From contig JAOEKQ010000003.1 of the NCBI GenBank assembly GCA_028379895.1, positions 93,631 through 157,630 of the forward strand: 64,000 nt of DNA, read 5' to 3'. Each line of letters begins with the position of its first letter. Within the stretch, counting starts at the first letter, position 1. This DNA comes from Burkholderiales bacterium. Its GTDB lineage: Bacteria; Pseudomonadota; Gammaproteobacteria; Burkholderiales; Eutrophovitaceae. A program made the translations under genes and the position numbers. The notes beneath the pieces are model-generated. The model saw only the letters and a list, made by a program, of their open reading frames with translations. It searched no databases and was not told the DNA's origin. Below are positions 13,449-22,742 of this stretch, piece by piece.

Positions 13449-15014
13449 TTAGCTCGCGTTATCTTTCGCAACAAAATACTTTGGGTCCTCAATTACATTA
13501 ACCTCAACAAGATTCCCTGCTCTCTTCAATAGTCTTCGACAATCCTGACTAAGATGAACAAGATGTAGTTTCTTGCCTGCATTTACATAGCGTTCAGCTA
13601 AACTATCGATAGCTTCAAGGCCAGAATGATCGGCTACTCGAGAGCGAGCGAAATCAATAACAACATCATCATTATCCTTTTTTGGGTCGAAGCGCTCAAG
13701 AAAGGAAGCCACAGATCCAAAAAATAAGGGTCCTGTGACTGCATACACTGTAGAACCTTTGTGATCCTCTTTAGATTCTATTCGAATATATTTAGCGTGC
13801 TCCCAACTAAACACCAATGCGGAGATGATGACGCCGACAACTACAGCGACGGCTAGGTCAGTTGCAACGGTAACTGCCGAGACAGTAATAAGGATCAAGG
13901 CGTCACTTAAAGGTACTTTTCCTATAATCCTGAAGCTGGACCACTCGAATGTACTAATCACTACGATAAACATCACTCCAATTAATGCCGCCAGTGGAAT
14001 TTGCTCGATTAATGGAGATGCAATTAGGATAAATAGTAATAAAAACAACGCCGCACTAATTCCAGAAAATCGTCCACGCCCACCGGAATTTACATTGATC
14101 ATGCTTTGTCCGATCATGGCACAGCCACCCATACCACCAAAAAAACCAGTCACGGTATTAGCAACTCCCTGACCGATACACTCTTGATTTCCGTGTCCAC
14201 GCGTCTCTGTGATTTCATCTATAAGTCTCAGGGTCAATAACGACTCAATCAAGCCGATCGCGGCTAAAATTATTGAATAAGGTAGGATGATTAAAAGGGT
14301 TTCGATACTGAGCGGTGCCGATGGAAAATGAAACTGGGGCAACCCTCCACTTATAGATGCTACATCGCCGACAACCTTCGTATCTAACCCGAACCACCAC
14401 ACTAAACCCGTAACAGATGCGATTGCTACTAAGGAAGCGGGTAAGGCACTTGTAAGACGGGGTAAGTAATGAATGATTAACATCGTGAACAGTACAAGCC
14501 CCAATAATAAATGTAGGTCGGACCCTTGAAGCCAAGCGACGTCGATGATTGAGTCTTCCAGAAAAGTACCACTTAACCAACCAGACTCTCCGGCCTCACC
14601 GAATTGCCTTAATTGAGCCAAGAATATAACTATGGCTAAACCGTTAACAAAGCCTAGCATTACAGGGTACGGAACAATTCGAATAAATTTACCTAATTTT
14701 AGTAAGCCCGCAGTAATCTGTATTAACCCCATCAGAATCACTGCGAAAAATAAGTATTCAACGCCGTGTTCCGCAACTAAAGAAACCATGACTACGGCTA
14801 ATGCTCCTGTAGCCCCACTGATCATACCGGGACGACCGCCAATGCACGCCGTAATTAACCCGACCATAAAAGCTGCGTACAGTCCTACTAGTGGGTCTAC
14901 ACCTGCAACAAAAGCAAACGCGACTGCCTCAGGCACCAAAGCTAACGCTACTGTGAGGCCGGAGAACAAATCGTTCTTCAGTGACATAACCTGATTTATA
15001 CGAAACTCAAACAT
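13449..15014 (-). CDS. SulP family anion transporter with STAS domain
   Basis: This 521-aa inner-membrane protein has the SulP transporter core, with about a dozen hydrophobic segments between residues 15 and 405, including [20 protein letters not shown] and the [17 protein letters not shown] signature near 305. A cytosolic STAS domain follows from about residue 415 to the end. SulP members carry sulfate, bicarbonate or other anions, and the BicA-like Na+/HCO3- subgroup is one possibility, but substrate cannot be fixed from sequence. The true start may be Met10 (14987), which begins the usual [10 protein letters not shown]. Transcription is monocistronic. Confidence 0.9.
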   Translation of the reverse strand: MFEFRINQVMSLKNDLFSGLTVALALVPEAVAFAFVAGVDPLVGLYAAFMVGLITACIGGRPGMISGATGALAVVMVSLVAEHGVEYLFFAVILMGLIQITAGLLKLGKFIRIVPYPVMLGFVNGLAIVIFLAQLRQFGEAGESGWLSGTFLEDSIIDVAWLQGSDLHLLLGLVLFTMLIIHYLPRLTSALPASLVAIASVTGLVWWFGLDTKVVGDVASISGGLPQFHFPSAPLSIETLLIILPYSIILAAIGLIESLLTLRLIDEITETRGHGNQECIGQGVANTVTGFFGGMGGCAMIGQSMINVNSGGRGRFSGISAALFLLLFILIASPLIEQIPLAALIGVMFIVVISTFEWSSFRIIGKVPLSDALILITVSAVTVATDLAVAVVVGVIISALVFSWEHAKYIRIESKEDHKGSTVYAVTGPLFFGSVASFLERFDPKKDNDDVVIDFARSRVADHSGLEAIDSLAERYVNAGKKLHLVHLSQDCRRLLKRAGNLVEVNVIEDPKYFVAKDNAS

Positions 15015-15599
15015 TATTTTTTAGATCCGATCTTAATGAAAAAGCAATGCTGGCAATAAAGCTAGCTTTGCAGTACTGAATACTTCAATCGAACCCGCTA
15101 AATAACGTGAATCTGATTTGTACTCGAATAATTAACCAGCAAAATTACTAACCTACTGGCATAACGGTTACATGAAAGGTGGGTGCCCATTCACGACTTT
15201 TTATGAGATGCTTACACGTCAAAAATGAAATTCTACTCCTTCGTTTGAACTTCCTAGAAGGCTATTTGCAGCAGCGAGTGAATTAAAGATGCTTCTAAAA
15301 CTTTACTGTTTTACTCTAGTTGCTACCCCACTATTTCATTTGGCGCAGCGAACGATACCACATTGATATCGATTGCGAGTTGGAATCGCAAACTGAGCCA
15401 TTGCGCAATTTAGCCGCACAAATCAATAGCCTTCCATGGAACAATGATTAAGCTGATCAATTTAATCAAAAAATCTGAGGGTAAATATGTATATGCTGTT
15501 TGTGAAAATTATTTGTGACAATAGAGTAAAAAAGACTATTAAGATTTAGCGGGTTCTAAACATATGAGGAGCAAAACCTCAACATCGGGAGTATTTAAC
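15015..15599. other. Intergenic region, 585 bases, no gene recognised
   Basis: This gap separates the start of the SulP gene (leftward) from the DUF1330-like gene (rightward), so it should hold two promoters. It is AT-rich and has stop codons in all frames. I see no tRNA, no convincing small ORF and no repeat. A short upstream ATG at 15564 is in frame with the DUF1330 gene, but a cgggag sequence points to the ATG at 15600 instead. Confidence 0.6.
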
Positions 15600-15980
15600 A
15601 TGGCGGACTTACCTAACACTAATAATCAAGAGATAGAAAAATTTAAAGCTATTGCTGGTTCAGGTGACGATCGTCCTGTACTCATGTTAAATTTAAATAG
15701 GTATCGACCAGAAGCAGAGTATCCAGAGGGTAAATTATATAAAGAATATATGACTATTCTTGATCAGCTTCTGTCAGAGGTCGGAGGAAAAATAAAATGG
15801 CAGACTCAAGTTCATGGGACGCTGGTCGGCACTCAAAACATCCACGAAGCAATAGGGATTTGGTATCCATCTCATGAAGCTTTTCTTAAACTACTGAAAG
15901 CACCTTCTTCCGAGCAGAACATGCTACTTAGAAGGAAGGCCGTTGAGCATGCTGACTTGCATCGTTGTGAGGCGGACTAA
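15600..15980 (+). CDS. DUF1330-like dimeric alpha/beta barrel protein
   Basis: This 126-aa soluble protein has the pattern of the DUF1330 (ferredoxin-like, dimeric alpha/beta barrel) family: a PVLMLNLNRYRPEAEYPEG strand, the YKEYMTILDQLLSEVGG helix, and a C-terminal IGIWYPSHEAFLKLLKAP segment. Family members are small and poorly characterised. The start at 15600 is preceded by cgggag at eight bases; an upstream ATG at 15564 would add 12 residues. It converges on the carbamoyltransferase gene with a 36-base gap, and no terminator hairpin is obvious there. Confidence 0.7.
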   Translation: MADLPNTNNQEIEKFKAIAGSGDDRPVLMLNLNRYRPEAEYPEGKLYKEYMTILDQLLSEVGGKIKWQTQVHGTLVGTQNIHEAIGIWYPSHEAFLKLLKAPSSEQNMLLRRKAVEHADLHRCEAD

Positions 15981-16016
15981 GCTTGTTCGATCTTTTCCTA
16001 ACTTAACCAACTAAAA

Positions 16017-17852
16017 CTAGTCTAACTCATAGTTATGCTCGTATTTAGCTATGGATACATTAACTTGTTCATCTTTGTATAGAATAAAGTTGCCAATTGC
16101 TAGCATATCTAATTCTGTACCCAAAAAGCATTTGATGGCGTCTGCCGGAGAACACACAATCGGCTCGCCTCGAACGTTGAATGATGTGTTTACCAACATC
16201 GGAATATTCGTTTTTTTGTAAAACTTAGCAATTAAATCCCGATAACGGCTGTTCGTTTCCCCGTCTACAGTTTGAATCCGGGCAGAGTAATCAACATGGG
16301 TAATAGCTGGCACTTTAGAACGTGGCACATTTAATTTATCAATGCCAAACAGTGCATCCTCAATGGCCGATACTTGTAACCGCTTGTCTTTCGCTACTTC
16401 CGCAACCAGCATCATATAAGGACTATCTCCGTCGAATTCAAACCAATCCGCAACATGCTCTCGTAATACACTCGGAGCAAAAGGGCGAAAACTTTCTCGG
16501 TACTTAACTTTGAGATTTAATTTCTTTTGCATGCCTGGTGCTTGCGGATTTGCAATGATACTTCTTGCGCCAAGCGCTCTGGGGCCAAACTCCATTCTTC
16601 CCTGCATCCAACCGACAGCCTGATCGTTAGCCAATGCATGTGCGACGGTATCAATAAAAACATCGTCATCTAATCTATGGTAAGTCGCCCCGCTTTCTTC
16701 AAGTTGCTTTATTATTTCCTCATCATTAAAGTCTGGGCCCAAATAACTGCCACGCATCATGTCCTTGGCAGGGGAAACTCGTTTCATTTTAAAATGAAGA
16801 TGCCAAGCACATAAGGCGGCACCAAGTGCACCACCTGCATCACCAGCTGCGGGTTGAATCCAAATATTTTCGAAAACTTTTTCTCTTACCAAGCGACCAT
16901 TAGCGACACAGTTGAGCGCAACTCCTCCCGCTAAACATAAATTCTTTTTACCAGTCTCTTTGGCGATATTTTTTGCGATACGTAAGACAACAGTTTCGGT
17001 GACATCCTGTATCGAGGCTGCTAAATCCATCTCGCGTTGAGTCAATGGACTTTCCGGCGTCCTTGGAGGGGCATCAAAGAGCTCGTTAAACTTGTTGTTA
17101 GTCATAGTCAACCCGGTAGCATAGTCAAAATATGTCATATCAAGCTGGTAACTACCGTCATCGGCAACATGCAGAAGATTTTCCATAATGAGGTTCGCGT
17201 ACTTTGGTTTCCCATATGGAGCAAGCCCCATGACCTTATATTCGCCAGAGTTAACCTTAAAACCTGTGTAATAGGTGAAAGCTGAATATAGCAATCCAAG
17301 GGAGTGTGGAAAATGGATCTCTTTTTCTACATTTAACGAGCTACCAGAACCGATGGCCCATGAAGTGGTGGTCCACTCTCCCACGCCGTCTATCGTTAAG
17401 ACTGCTGCATCGTCAAACGGAGATGGATAAAAAGCGCTCCCTGCGTGTGACAAATGATGTTCGAAAAATAACAATCGTTTTCCCCAGTCGACAGAAGTGT
17501 CCAACGTCTGGGAAAGTTCTTTTATCAGTATCTCTTTTTGGAATAATTTTTCTTTGATCCACAATGGCATCGCGGATAAAAAACTCTTAAACCCTCGGGG
17601 AGCAAATGCAAGATACGTCTCCAATAACCGTTCAAACTTTAAAAAAGGTTTTTCATAATAAGCTACTGCACTTATTTCGGAGGGGGAAATGCCCGCCTCA
17701 CGCAAGCAGTACTGAATTGCCAGGGACGGAAATGAAGCGTCGTGTTTTGTGCGAGTGAAACGTTCCTCCTGTGCCGCAGCCAAAATTTGACCGTCTTTTA
17801 ATATGCATGCGGCGCTATCATGATAGAAGGCAGAGATCCCTAGAATATACAT
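16017..17852 (-). CDS. NodU/SxtI-type O-carbamoyltransferase (chromosomal copy)
   Basis: This 611-aa enzyme belongs to the NodU/TobZ/SxtI family, which makes carbamoyl-adenylate from carbamoyl phosphate and ATP and transfers the carbamoyl group to a hydroxyl. The N-terminal YrdC/Kae1-like half has EHHLSHA with metal-ligand histidines (132, 136) and DGVGEWTTT; the C-terminal half has GWMQGRMEFGPRALGARSI and NTSFNVRGEPIVC. It is the last gene of an SxtJ-SxtK-carbamoyltransferase trio. By eye roughly three quarters of its residues match the second copy at 44064-45902. The acceptor substrate is unknown; membrane-protein partners suggest an envelope glycan or lipid. Confidence 0.93.
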   Translation of the reverse strand: MYILGISAFYHDSAACILKDGQILAAAQEERFTRTKHDASFPSLAIQYCLREAGISPSEISAVAYYEKPFLKFERLLETYLAFAPRGFKSFLSAMPLWIKEKLFQKEILIKELSQTLDTSVDWGKRLLFFEHHLSHAGSAFYPSPFDDAAVLTIDGVGEWTTTSWAIGSGSSLNVEKEIHFPHSLGLLYSAFTYYTGFKVNSGEYKVMGLAPYGKPKYANLIMENLLHVADDGSYQLDMTYFDYATGLTMTNNKFNELFDAPPRTPESPLTQREMDLAASIQDVTETVVLRIAKNIAKETGKKNLCLAGGVALNCVANGRLVREKVFENIWIQPAAGDAGGALGAALCAWHLHFKMKRVSPAKDMMRGSYLGPDFNDEEIIKQLEESGATYHRLDDDVFIDTVAHALANDQAVGWMQGRMEFGPRALGARSIIANPQAPGMQKKLNLKVKYRESFRPFAPSVLREHVADWFEFDGDSPYMMLVAEVAKDKRLQVSAIEDALFGIDKLNVPRSKVPAITHVDYSARIQTVDGETNSRYRDLIAKFYKKTNIPMLVNTSFNVRGEPIVCSPADAIKCFLGTELDMLAIGNFILYKDEQVNVSIAKYEHNYELD

Positions 17853-17870
17853 GTCCGAACCGTTGCTTTA

Positions 17871-18023
17871 TTAAAATAGCGTATAGATAAATGGTGCAAC
17901 TACAGAACCCTGCGCCAGAATTAATAAACCACCGAAAACAATCATCACAATGATTATTGGAGATAGCCATAGTTTCTTACGAACCCGCAGAAAACGCCAT
18001 AACTCTTTTAATGTCTGAATCAA
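17871..18023 (-). CDS. Small membrane protein, DUF5989/SxtK-like
   Basis: This 50-codon gene encodes LKELWRFLRVRKKLWLSP, a hydrophobic segment (IIIVMIVFGGLLILAQG), and the tail SVVAPFIYTLF. That pattern is diagnostic of the DUF5989 family found beside SxtJ and carbamoyltransferases; sxtK of saxitoxin clusters is a comparable small gene. The start appears to be a TTG at 18023, since no ATG is available in frame; its homologue at 45912-46061 has an ATG at the next residue. A GGG sequence lies seven bases upstream. It sits 11 bases after the SxtJ gene and 18 bases before the carbamoyltransferase gene. The basic patch before the membrane segment implies a cytoplasmic N-terminus. Confidence 0.82.
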   Translation of the reverse strand: MIQTLKELWRFLRVRKKLWLSPIIIVMIVFGGLLILAQGSVVAPFIYTLF

Positions 18024-18034
18024 GAATGTTCGCC

Positions 18035-18442
18035 CTAAAATTGGTTTTTAAACTCACTAGAATCTTGAACCTGCTTAGGTTTGGATTTCCAATTTGTTCT
18101 ACGTGCCTTAATTTTCAGCCGAAGTTCATCGCGCCTAAAAAGGCGCATCACTAACGCCATAGGGGTAAACAAACCATAATAAATAATTCCCATGACTATT
18201 GGGCTAACAATGAAACTCAACAATACTCCAAGTCTCATCCATACTCGGTTGAATGGCAACAACCAATCAGACTTAAAAGTGGCTGTAATTATAAGAATAC
18301 ATGACAAAAGTACGAAGACAGTACTGGAAATAGGTAATGCCTGAAATCTCAAATAAGCGCCAAGAGCTCCAAATATAAAAGCAAAAAAATAACCAAATGA
18401 TCTGTTTGACGGCAATTTAGGCTGCGTTGATTTTTTATGCAT
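18035..18442 (-). CDS. SxtJ family membrane protein (chromosomal copy)
   Basis: This 135-aa protein matches the SxtJ family: an LPSNRSFGYFFAFIF start, three to four hydrophobic segments between residues 15 and 105, the conserved KSDWLLPFNRVWMRLG loop, and FRRDELRLKIKARRTNWKSK at the basic cytoplasmic tail. SxtJ proteins accompany O-carbamoyltransferases, but their biochemical role is not established; they may recruit the soluble transferase to the membrane. It is the first gene of the trio, with a homologue at 46077-46475. No promoter motif stands out in the 225 bases shared with the divergent MetX-like gene. Confidence 0.88.
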   Translation of the reverse strand: MHKKSTQPKLPSNRSFGYFFAFIFGALGAYLRFQALPISSTVFVLLSCILIITATFKSDWLLPFNRVWMRLGVLLSFIVSPIVMGIIYYGLFTPMALVMRLFRRDELRLKIKARRTNWKSKPKQVQDSSEFKNQF

Positions 18443-18667
18443 ACTCGCTATTAAACACGATTTTATAAATAAACTCGCTATTTTGGAGTATTTGCTCTAA
18501 TTTAAGAAAGGACAGATTAGATGTGAATTACTGTCTGCTCCTTGACATTAGCGACCCTAGTTAGACATTAAGGCGGTGCTTATTAAATTAAAACGTATCG
18601 TGTTATATTACTTTTGTAGGTAATTTCTGAAGATTACCTTAGTTTAAATAATAACAAAGGAGGCGGC

Positions 18668-19813
18668 ATGGATAGAAGGAACTTTATAGACGCGGGTTTT
18701 AAGAGTGTGGCTCTAGCAGCAATCGCAAACTTAAACCCTTTCATGATTAAGTCTGCTTACGCACAAGAGGAAAAACAGTGGGACCAAGAAACATTCAAGT
18801 TTCCTTTAGGCGATTTTTCTCTGCACAGCGGCGAAATACTTAAAGATGCTTACCTACTAGTAGACATACAGGGGAAATTAAACTCTGCTAAAGATAATGC
18901 AATCATTTTTCCTACATGTTTTACGGGAAGTCACAACTTTAATTCGATGGCATATGGCGTTGGTCGTGCGCTTGATCCAACTAAATACGCGATCATTACG
19001 GCGTGCCAGATAAGTAGCGGTCACTCTTCGTCACCGAGTAACCAATCAAATGAACAAGGTGCGGCTAACTTTCCTCTAATCAACTATTACGATGATATCA
19101 ATGCTCAAGATAAACTGATCACAGAATATTTTGGTATCTCTAATCCACTGTTGTACTTTGGTTTCTCGATGGGCGCCCAACAAGCGTTTCATTGGGGCGC
19201 ACTGCATGGGGCCAAAACTGGAGGTATCGTTCCATTGTGTGGGACCGCTAAAACGACTACTCAGAACTGGATGGCCTTAGAAGGCTGTGTCAACGCGCTA
19301 GAGTTGGATCCGGCGTTTAACGCAGGTTCGTATACAGTAGCACCAACGATGGGCATTAACGCTTTTGCACAAAACTACATTTCCCAATATTGTGCAGACG
19401 TGTACTACAAGAAAGGTCTACATTTAAAGACTTTTGGAGAGCATAAGGATCTTCGAGCATATCGTGACTTCTTTAATGGTTACTTTAATAGCCTAGACGC
19501 AAACGATTTATTGAGTATGGTTAAAAAATGGCAGGCTGGAGATCTGGGTAATCATTCGCAATTTGGCGGCGATTGGAAAAAGGCCTTAGCGAACGTGAGT
19601 TGTCCTGCTTTAGTTATGCCTAGTACGAGTGATATATGCTTCCCGCCCAGGGATAATGTACCTGAGGTCGCAGAGATGCCGGATGCAAAGCTCATTCCAA
19701 TCGAGTCGGATTACGGACACTTGGTTGGATGCATGACCGAGATAGCCGGAAGCAAAGAAGACATCAAGTTCATTGATGATCAACTCAAAGCTTTTCTTAA
19801 AAAGATCGGTTAA
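18668..19813 (+). CDS. Exported alpha/beta hydrolase of the MetX (homoserine acetyltransferase) type
   Basis: This 381-aa protein starts with a twin-arginine-like signal (MDRRNFIDAGFKSVALAAIA...SAYA, cleavage near residue 32). The remainder is an alpha/beta-hydrolase fold close to the MetX family: nucleophile elbow GFSMGAQQ with the serine near residue 168, a late aspartate in STSDICFPP and the histidine in YGHLVG near 363. MetX itself is cytosolic, so an exported member is unlikely to make O-acetylhomoserine and is better called a periplasmic hydrolase or acyltransferase of unknown substrate. A strong AAAGGAGG lies five bases before the ATG, and a perfect terminator follows. Confidence 0.82.
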   Translation: MDRRNFIDAGFKSVALAAIANLNPFMIKSAYAQEEKQWDQETFKFPLGDFSLHSGEILKDAYLLVDIQGKLNSAKDNAIIFPTCFTGSHNFNSMAYGVGRALDPTKYAIITACQISSGHSSSPSNQSNEQGAANFPLINYYDDINAQDKLITEYFGISNPLLYFGFSMGAQQAFHWGALHGAKTGGIVPLCGTAKTTTQNWMALEGCVNALELDPAFNAGSYTVAPTMGINAFAQNYISQYCADVYYKKGLHLKTFGEHKDLRAYRDFFNGYFNSLDANDLLSMVKKWQAGDLGNHSQFGGDWKKALANVSCPALVMPSTSDICFPPRDNVPEVAEMPDAKLIPIESDYGHLVGCMTEIAGSKEDIKFIDDQLKAFLKKIG

Positions 19814-19847
19814 TTTTTATAAAAATAAATGTAGTAAGGTCTAATTT

Positions 19848-19881
19848 AGGGTCTTTTATGTTCTCATAAAAGACCCTTTTC
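19848..19881 (+). terminator. Rho-independent terminator after the MetX-like gene
   Basis: A perfect 13-bp stem (agggtcttttatg at 19848-19860, pairing with cataaaagaccct at 19865-19877) with a TTCT loop is followed by a short T run. The mirrored A-rich flank means it could also act on leftward transcripts. Confidence 0.85.
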
Positions 19882-19930
19882 TATGACCAATAAATGTTCC
19901 TCTTTGTTGTTATTCTTCCTAACAACATTA

Positions 19931-19966
19931 AAAAAAAACCAGACCAGTCCGACTGGACCAATCTGG
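19931..19966 (-). terminator. Rho-independent terminator after proteorhodopsin
   Basis: Read on the minus strand, a 12-bp stem (ccagattggtcc with ggactggtctgg, three positions being G-U wobbles) and a four-base loop are followed by eight T residues. It lies about 60 bases downstream of the proteorhodopsin stop codon. Confidence 0.88.
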
Positions 19967-20026
19967 TTTTGTACTTCGAAAAATCTCAGGTCAGAACAAT
20001 GTCGTACCCGAGATTCTAAGCTCAAC

Positions 20027-20791
20027 CTATGATTTTGCTGAGAACTCCTCGTTTGCTGCCCACCAAATGAACAGACCAAACGCGATTTTGTTGAGCACGT
20101 CAGCTAGGTTGTACACGATGTTCAAAGTACCAACATCGGTGCCGCCTGCCAGATAGCCAAGGAAATATCCAATTGGATAGATCGCCCAACCAAGCGTAAC
20201 AGTCCACTTCATCAGGCCATATGCCTTTTTGACAGCAGAAGACGCCTGAGCAGCAGCAACTTTACTTGCCTCACCCGCGAAGATCTCGTAGAGGATATAA
20301 GCCCAACCAATCATCCCGATTACGAAACCGACAGTCACGTCCATGTAGCCCGCTTCGCCCATGTATCCGGGGACCAGCATTACTAACGTTCCAACTAATA
20401 GTCTCCAGAAGATACCTCCAGATACTTTAGTAATCGCAGCAAGGATCAGATAGAACTCGATCATCAATAGCGGAACCGTTAAGAGCCAATCGATATATCT
20501 AAAATCCGTTGGCGTGTCACCGGTGGCAACCCATACTTCGCGCATGTACATATAGTGAAATGCTGCAATGAAAGTAACGAGCGCGCTAACTGTTAGCGAT
20601 GTCGCCCACTTACCACCGATTTTCAGCGCTTCCATCAAGAAAAAGATAGTAGCGGCTGCAAGTGCCATTGAAATTAGCCAAAACGAGTAACCAACGAAGT
20701 CTCCTGATTCGAGCATCATGGTCTCCGCAAAAGCTGATTGAGCGGTAAGCATACCAACTAAACCCGCGCCAATTTTTTGTTTTACGTTCAT
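20027..20791 (-). CDS. Proteorhodopsin, green-absorbing type
   Basis: This 254-aa light-driven proton pump has a cleavable signal peptide (about residues 1-22, ending QSAFA) and seven membrane helices. The key residues are visible: primary acceptor Asp101 with Thr105 and donor Glu112 in RYIDWLLTVPLLMIEFY (the D-T-E set of proton pumps), His79, and retinal-binding Lys235 in LNKIAFGLFIWW. The spectral tuning position, Leu109 (residue 105 in the original numbering), is leucine, which predicts green absorption. A GGAG sequence precedes the ATG by about nine bases. It is divergent from the retinal-synthesis genes, and its own terminator shows it is a single-gene unit. Confidence 0.97.
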   Translation of the reverse strand: MNVKQKIGAGLVGMLTAQSAFAETMMLESGDFVGYSFWLISMALAAATIFFLMEALKIGGKWATSLTVSALVTFIAAFHYMYMREVWVATGDTPTDFRYIDWLLTVPLLMIEFYLILAAITKVSGGIFWRLLVGTLVMLVPGYMGEAGYMDVTVGFVIGMIGWAYILYEIFAGEASKVAAAQASSAVKKAYGLMKWTVTLGWAIYPIGYFLGYLAGGTDVGTLNIVYNLADVLNKIAFGLFIWWAANEEFSAKS

Positions 20792-21153
20792 ATGTTGATC
20801 TCCAAATAAATTAAATTGTTTAATTTTAATTTTCGCTTGAATTACGCTTTAATTATTGTTTTGGCAGTTTGTAGCTAGCCTGCGGAACCCTTGCGACCAC
20901 GACAGCATAGCCTATTTTTTCATGAATTTCTTGTATCTTTGTTAATCACGATCAACGTCACTGAACTTTTATACCAAGGACGTTACTCAGTGTTATCTTA
21001 TTAACTTAAAAATTGGCTTTGAATACCAACGATATAAGCATCATACTAAAGGCAGCTTAAGTGTATTTTTCCCACACGAAACCTAAAAAGTCACTTTAGA
21101 ACAGTCTCTTAAAGCAAAAATTTTAATAATTACGCGAATTTGAGTTCAATTCA
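20792..21153. promoter_or_regulatory. Divergent intergenic region between proteorhodopsin and crtI
   Basis: These 362 AT-rich bases must carry the leftward promoter for proteorhodopsin and the rightward promoter for crtI-crtB-crtY-blh. No ORF is present. I can see several TATAA-like hexamers (for example near 21034) but no unambiguous -35/-10 pair and no clear inverted-repeat operator, so promoter positions are not assigned. Confidence 0.5.
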
Positions 21154-22713
21154 ATGAACAGGAAATTTTCTACGATAGATAACAATTTATATCAAAAAAA
21201 CATGACTTCCTCAGGAAAAAATAAACAAGTTGTTGTCGTTGGCGCTGGTTTCGGTGGTATAGCTGCTGCGTTACGTGCCCGGGCAAATGGCTATGATGTA
21301 ACACTATTAGATCGCCTTTCACAAATCGGAGGACGGGCTCAAACATTTCGCCGAGATGGTTTTAAACACGACGCCGGTCCTACTGTGATTACTGCGCCGT
21401 TTCTTTTCGAGGAATTATTTACACTCTTCGGAAAAAATGCGAATGACTACTACACAGCGGTGGCACTAGACACATGGTATGAGTTCATTTTCGAGGATAA
21501 CAAAAAGTTTTGTTACACCGGCGATATCGAACATACATATGAAGAAATTCGAAAATTCGATGAAGAAGATGTTGCCGGCTACCAAAATCTTTTAAAAGCT
21601 TCAGAAAAAATATTCGAAGTAGGCTTCACTCAACTTGCGGCCAAACCGTTTACATCTTTTTTTCAAATGATAAAACTGATACCCAAATTGATCAAACTGC
21701 GTAGTTATAAAACAGTGTATCAATTGGTTTCCTCGTATATTAAAAACCCGTACCTGAGAAAAGTATTCTCAATGCATCCGTTGCTCGTTGGCGGTAATCC
21801 CTATTCAACTACCTCGATCTATACGCTAATTCACTATCTGGAGCGTAAATGGGGAATTCATTTCATCATGGGTGGTACTTCGGCGCTTGTCAGCTCGCTA
21901 GAAACGCTCATGGTAGAGGAAGGTATTAAAATACAAACAGATTTCGACGTAGCGAGCATCAATATTGACCAACGAACTAAGCGTGTCACAGAAGTAATTG
22001 ACGTTGACGGTAATAAAATAAAGGCAGATCTCGTTATCTATAACGGAGATCCCAGTTACGCATATCAAAATCTGTTTTCGCAAAAACTGAAAAAACCGTT
22101 AAGTATGAAACCGGCATCACTAACTCAGTACTCGATGGGACTCTTTGTTCTCTACTTCGGAACAACCCGAAAATATGAGGAGGTAGCTCACCACACCATT
22201 TGGCTGGGGAAACGTCATAAGGAATTGTTACGAGATATATTCGAAAACAAAAAGCTTACAGAGGACTTCTCACTTTATATCCATCGCCCTACTGCAACAG
22301 ATCCAAGTTTCGCTCCAGACAATTGCGATAGCTTCTATGTGTTGTGTCCGGTACCTAACCTCCAATCCGGGACGGATTGGAGTATTGAAGGTCCGAAACT
22401 CCAAAAACGCATCGTCAGCGCGCTCAGCGACTCAATGCTGCCTCAGTTAGAGCAACACATAGTGGCAGACTTTTGGATGAGCCCCGAAGACTTTTTGACT
22501 GAATATAAAAGCGTTTGGGGTGCTGGATTCTCTATAGCCCCTTTATTTTCTCAGTCCGCTTATTTTCGTTTCAAAAATCAAGACCCAAAAATAAAAAATC
22601 TATTCTTTGTGGGTGCGGGAGTTCATCCCGGTGCAGGACTGCCTGGAGTCGTTAGTTCTGCTAAGGTAACTGAAACATTAATCAAACGTTATATGAAGTC
22701 AACGCAAACTTAG
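21154..22713 (+). CDS. crtI: Phytoene desaturase
   Basis: CrtI desaturates phytoene to lycopene, the second dedicated step toward beta-carotene. The protein (519 aa) has an FAD-binding VVVVGAGFGGIAAALRA motif near residues 26-42 and the C-terminal FFVGAGVHPGAGLPGVVSSAK signature of bacterial phytoene desaturases. The start could be the first ATG (21154) or Met17 (21202), which is closer to the usual family start; neither has a strong ribosome site. It heads a four-gene cluster. crtE (GGPP synthase), often next to it in proteorhodopsin clusters, is missing. Confidence 0.96.
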   Translation: MNRKFSTIDNNLYQKNMTSSGKNKQVVVVGAGFGGIAAALRARANGYDVTLLDRLSQIGGRAQTFRRDGFKHDAGPTVITAPFLFEELFTLFGKNANDYYTAVALDTWYEFIFEDNKKFCYTGDIEHTYEEIRKFDEEDVAGYQNLLKASEKIFEVGFTQLAAKPFTSFFQMIKLIPKLIKLRSYKTVYQLVSSYIKNPYLRKVFSMHPLLVGGNPYSTTSIYTLIHYLERKWGIHFIMGGTSALVSSLETLMVEEGIKIQTDFDVASINIDQRTKRVTEVIDVDGNKIKADLVIYNGDPSYAYQNLFSQKLKKPLSMKPASLTQYSMGLFVLYFGTTRKYEEVAHHTIWLGKRHKELLRDIFENKKLTEDFSLYIHRPTATDPSFAPDNCDSFYVLCPVPNLQSGTDWSIEGPKLQKRIVSALSDSMLPQLEQHIVADFWMSPEDFLTEYKSVWGAGFSIAPLFSQSAYFRFKNQDPKIKNLFFVGAGVHPGAGLPGVVSSAKVTETLIKRYMKSTQT

Positions 22714-22742
22714 TTGAGCAAAAGTAATCTGTTTTTTACAAT

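Noticed and set aside
15564..15599. Upstream ATG extending the DUF1330-like protein by 12 residues
   Set aside because: The extension is Ser/Thr-rich and unlike the family, and a better ribosome site precedes the ATG at 15600.
16017..18442. A saxitoxin biosynthesis cluster
   Set aside because: Only sxtI/J/K-like genes are present. No SxtA-type polyketide, amidinotransferase or hydroxylase genes occur in the window, and the trio is not specific to toxin producers.
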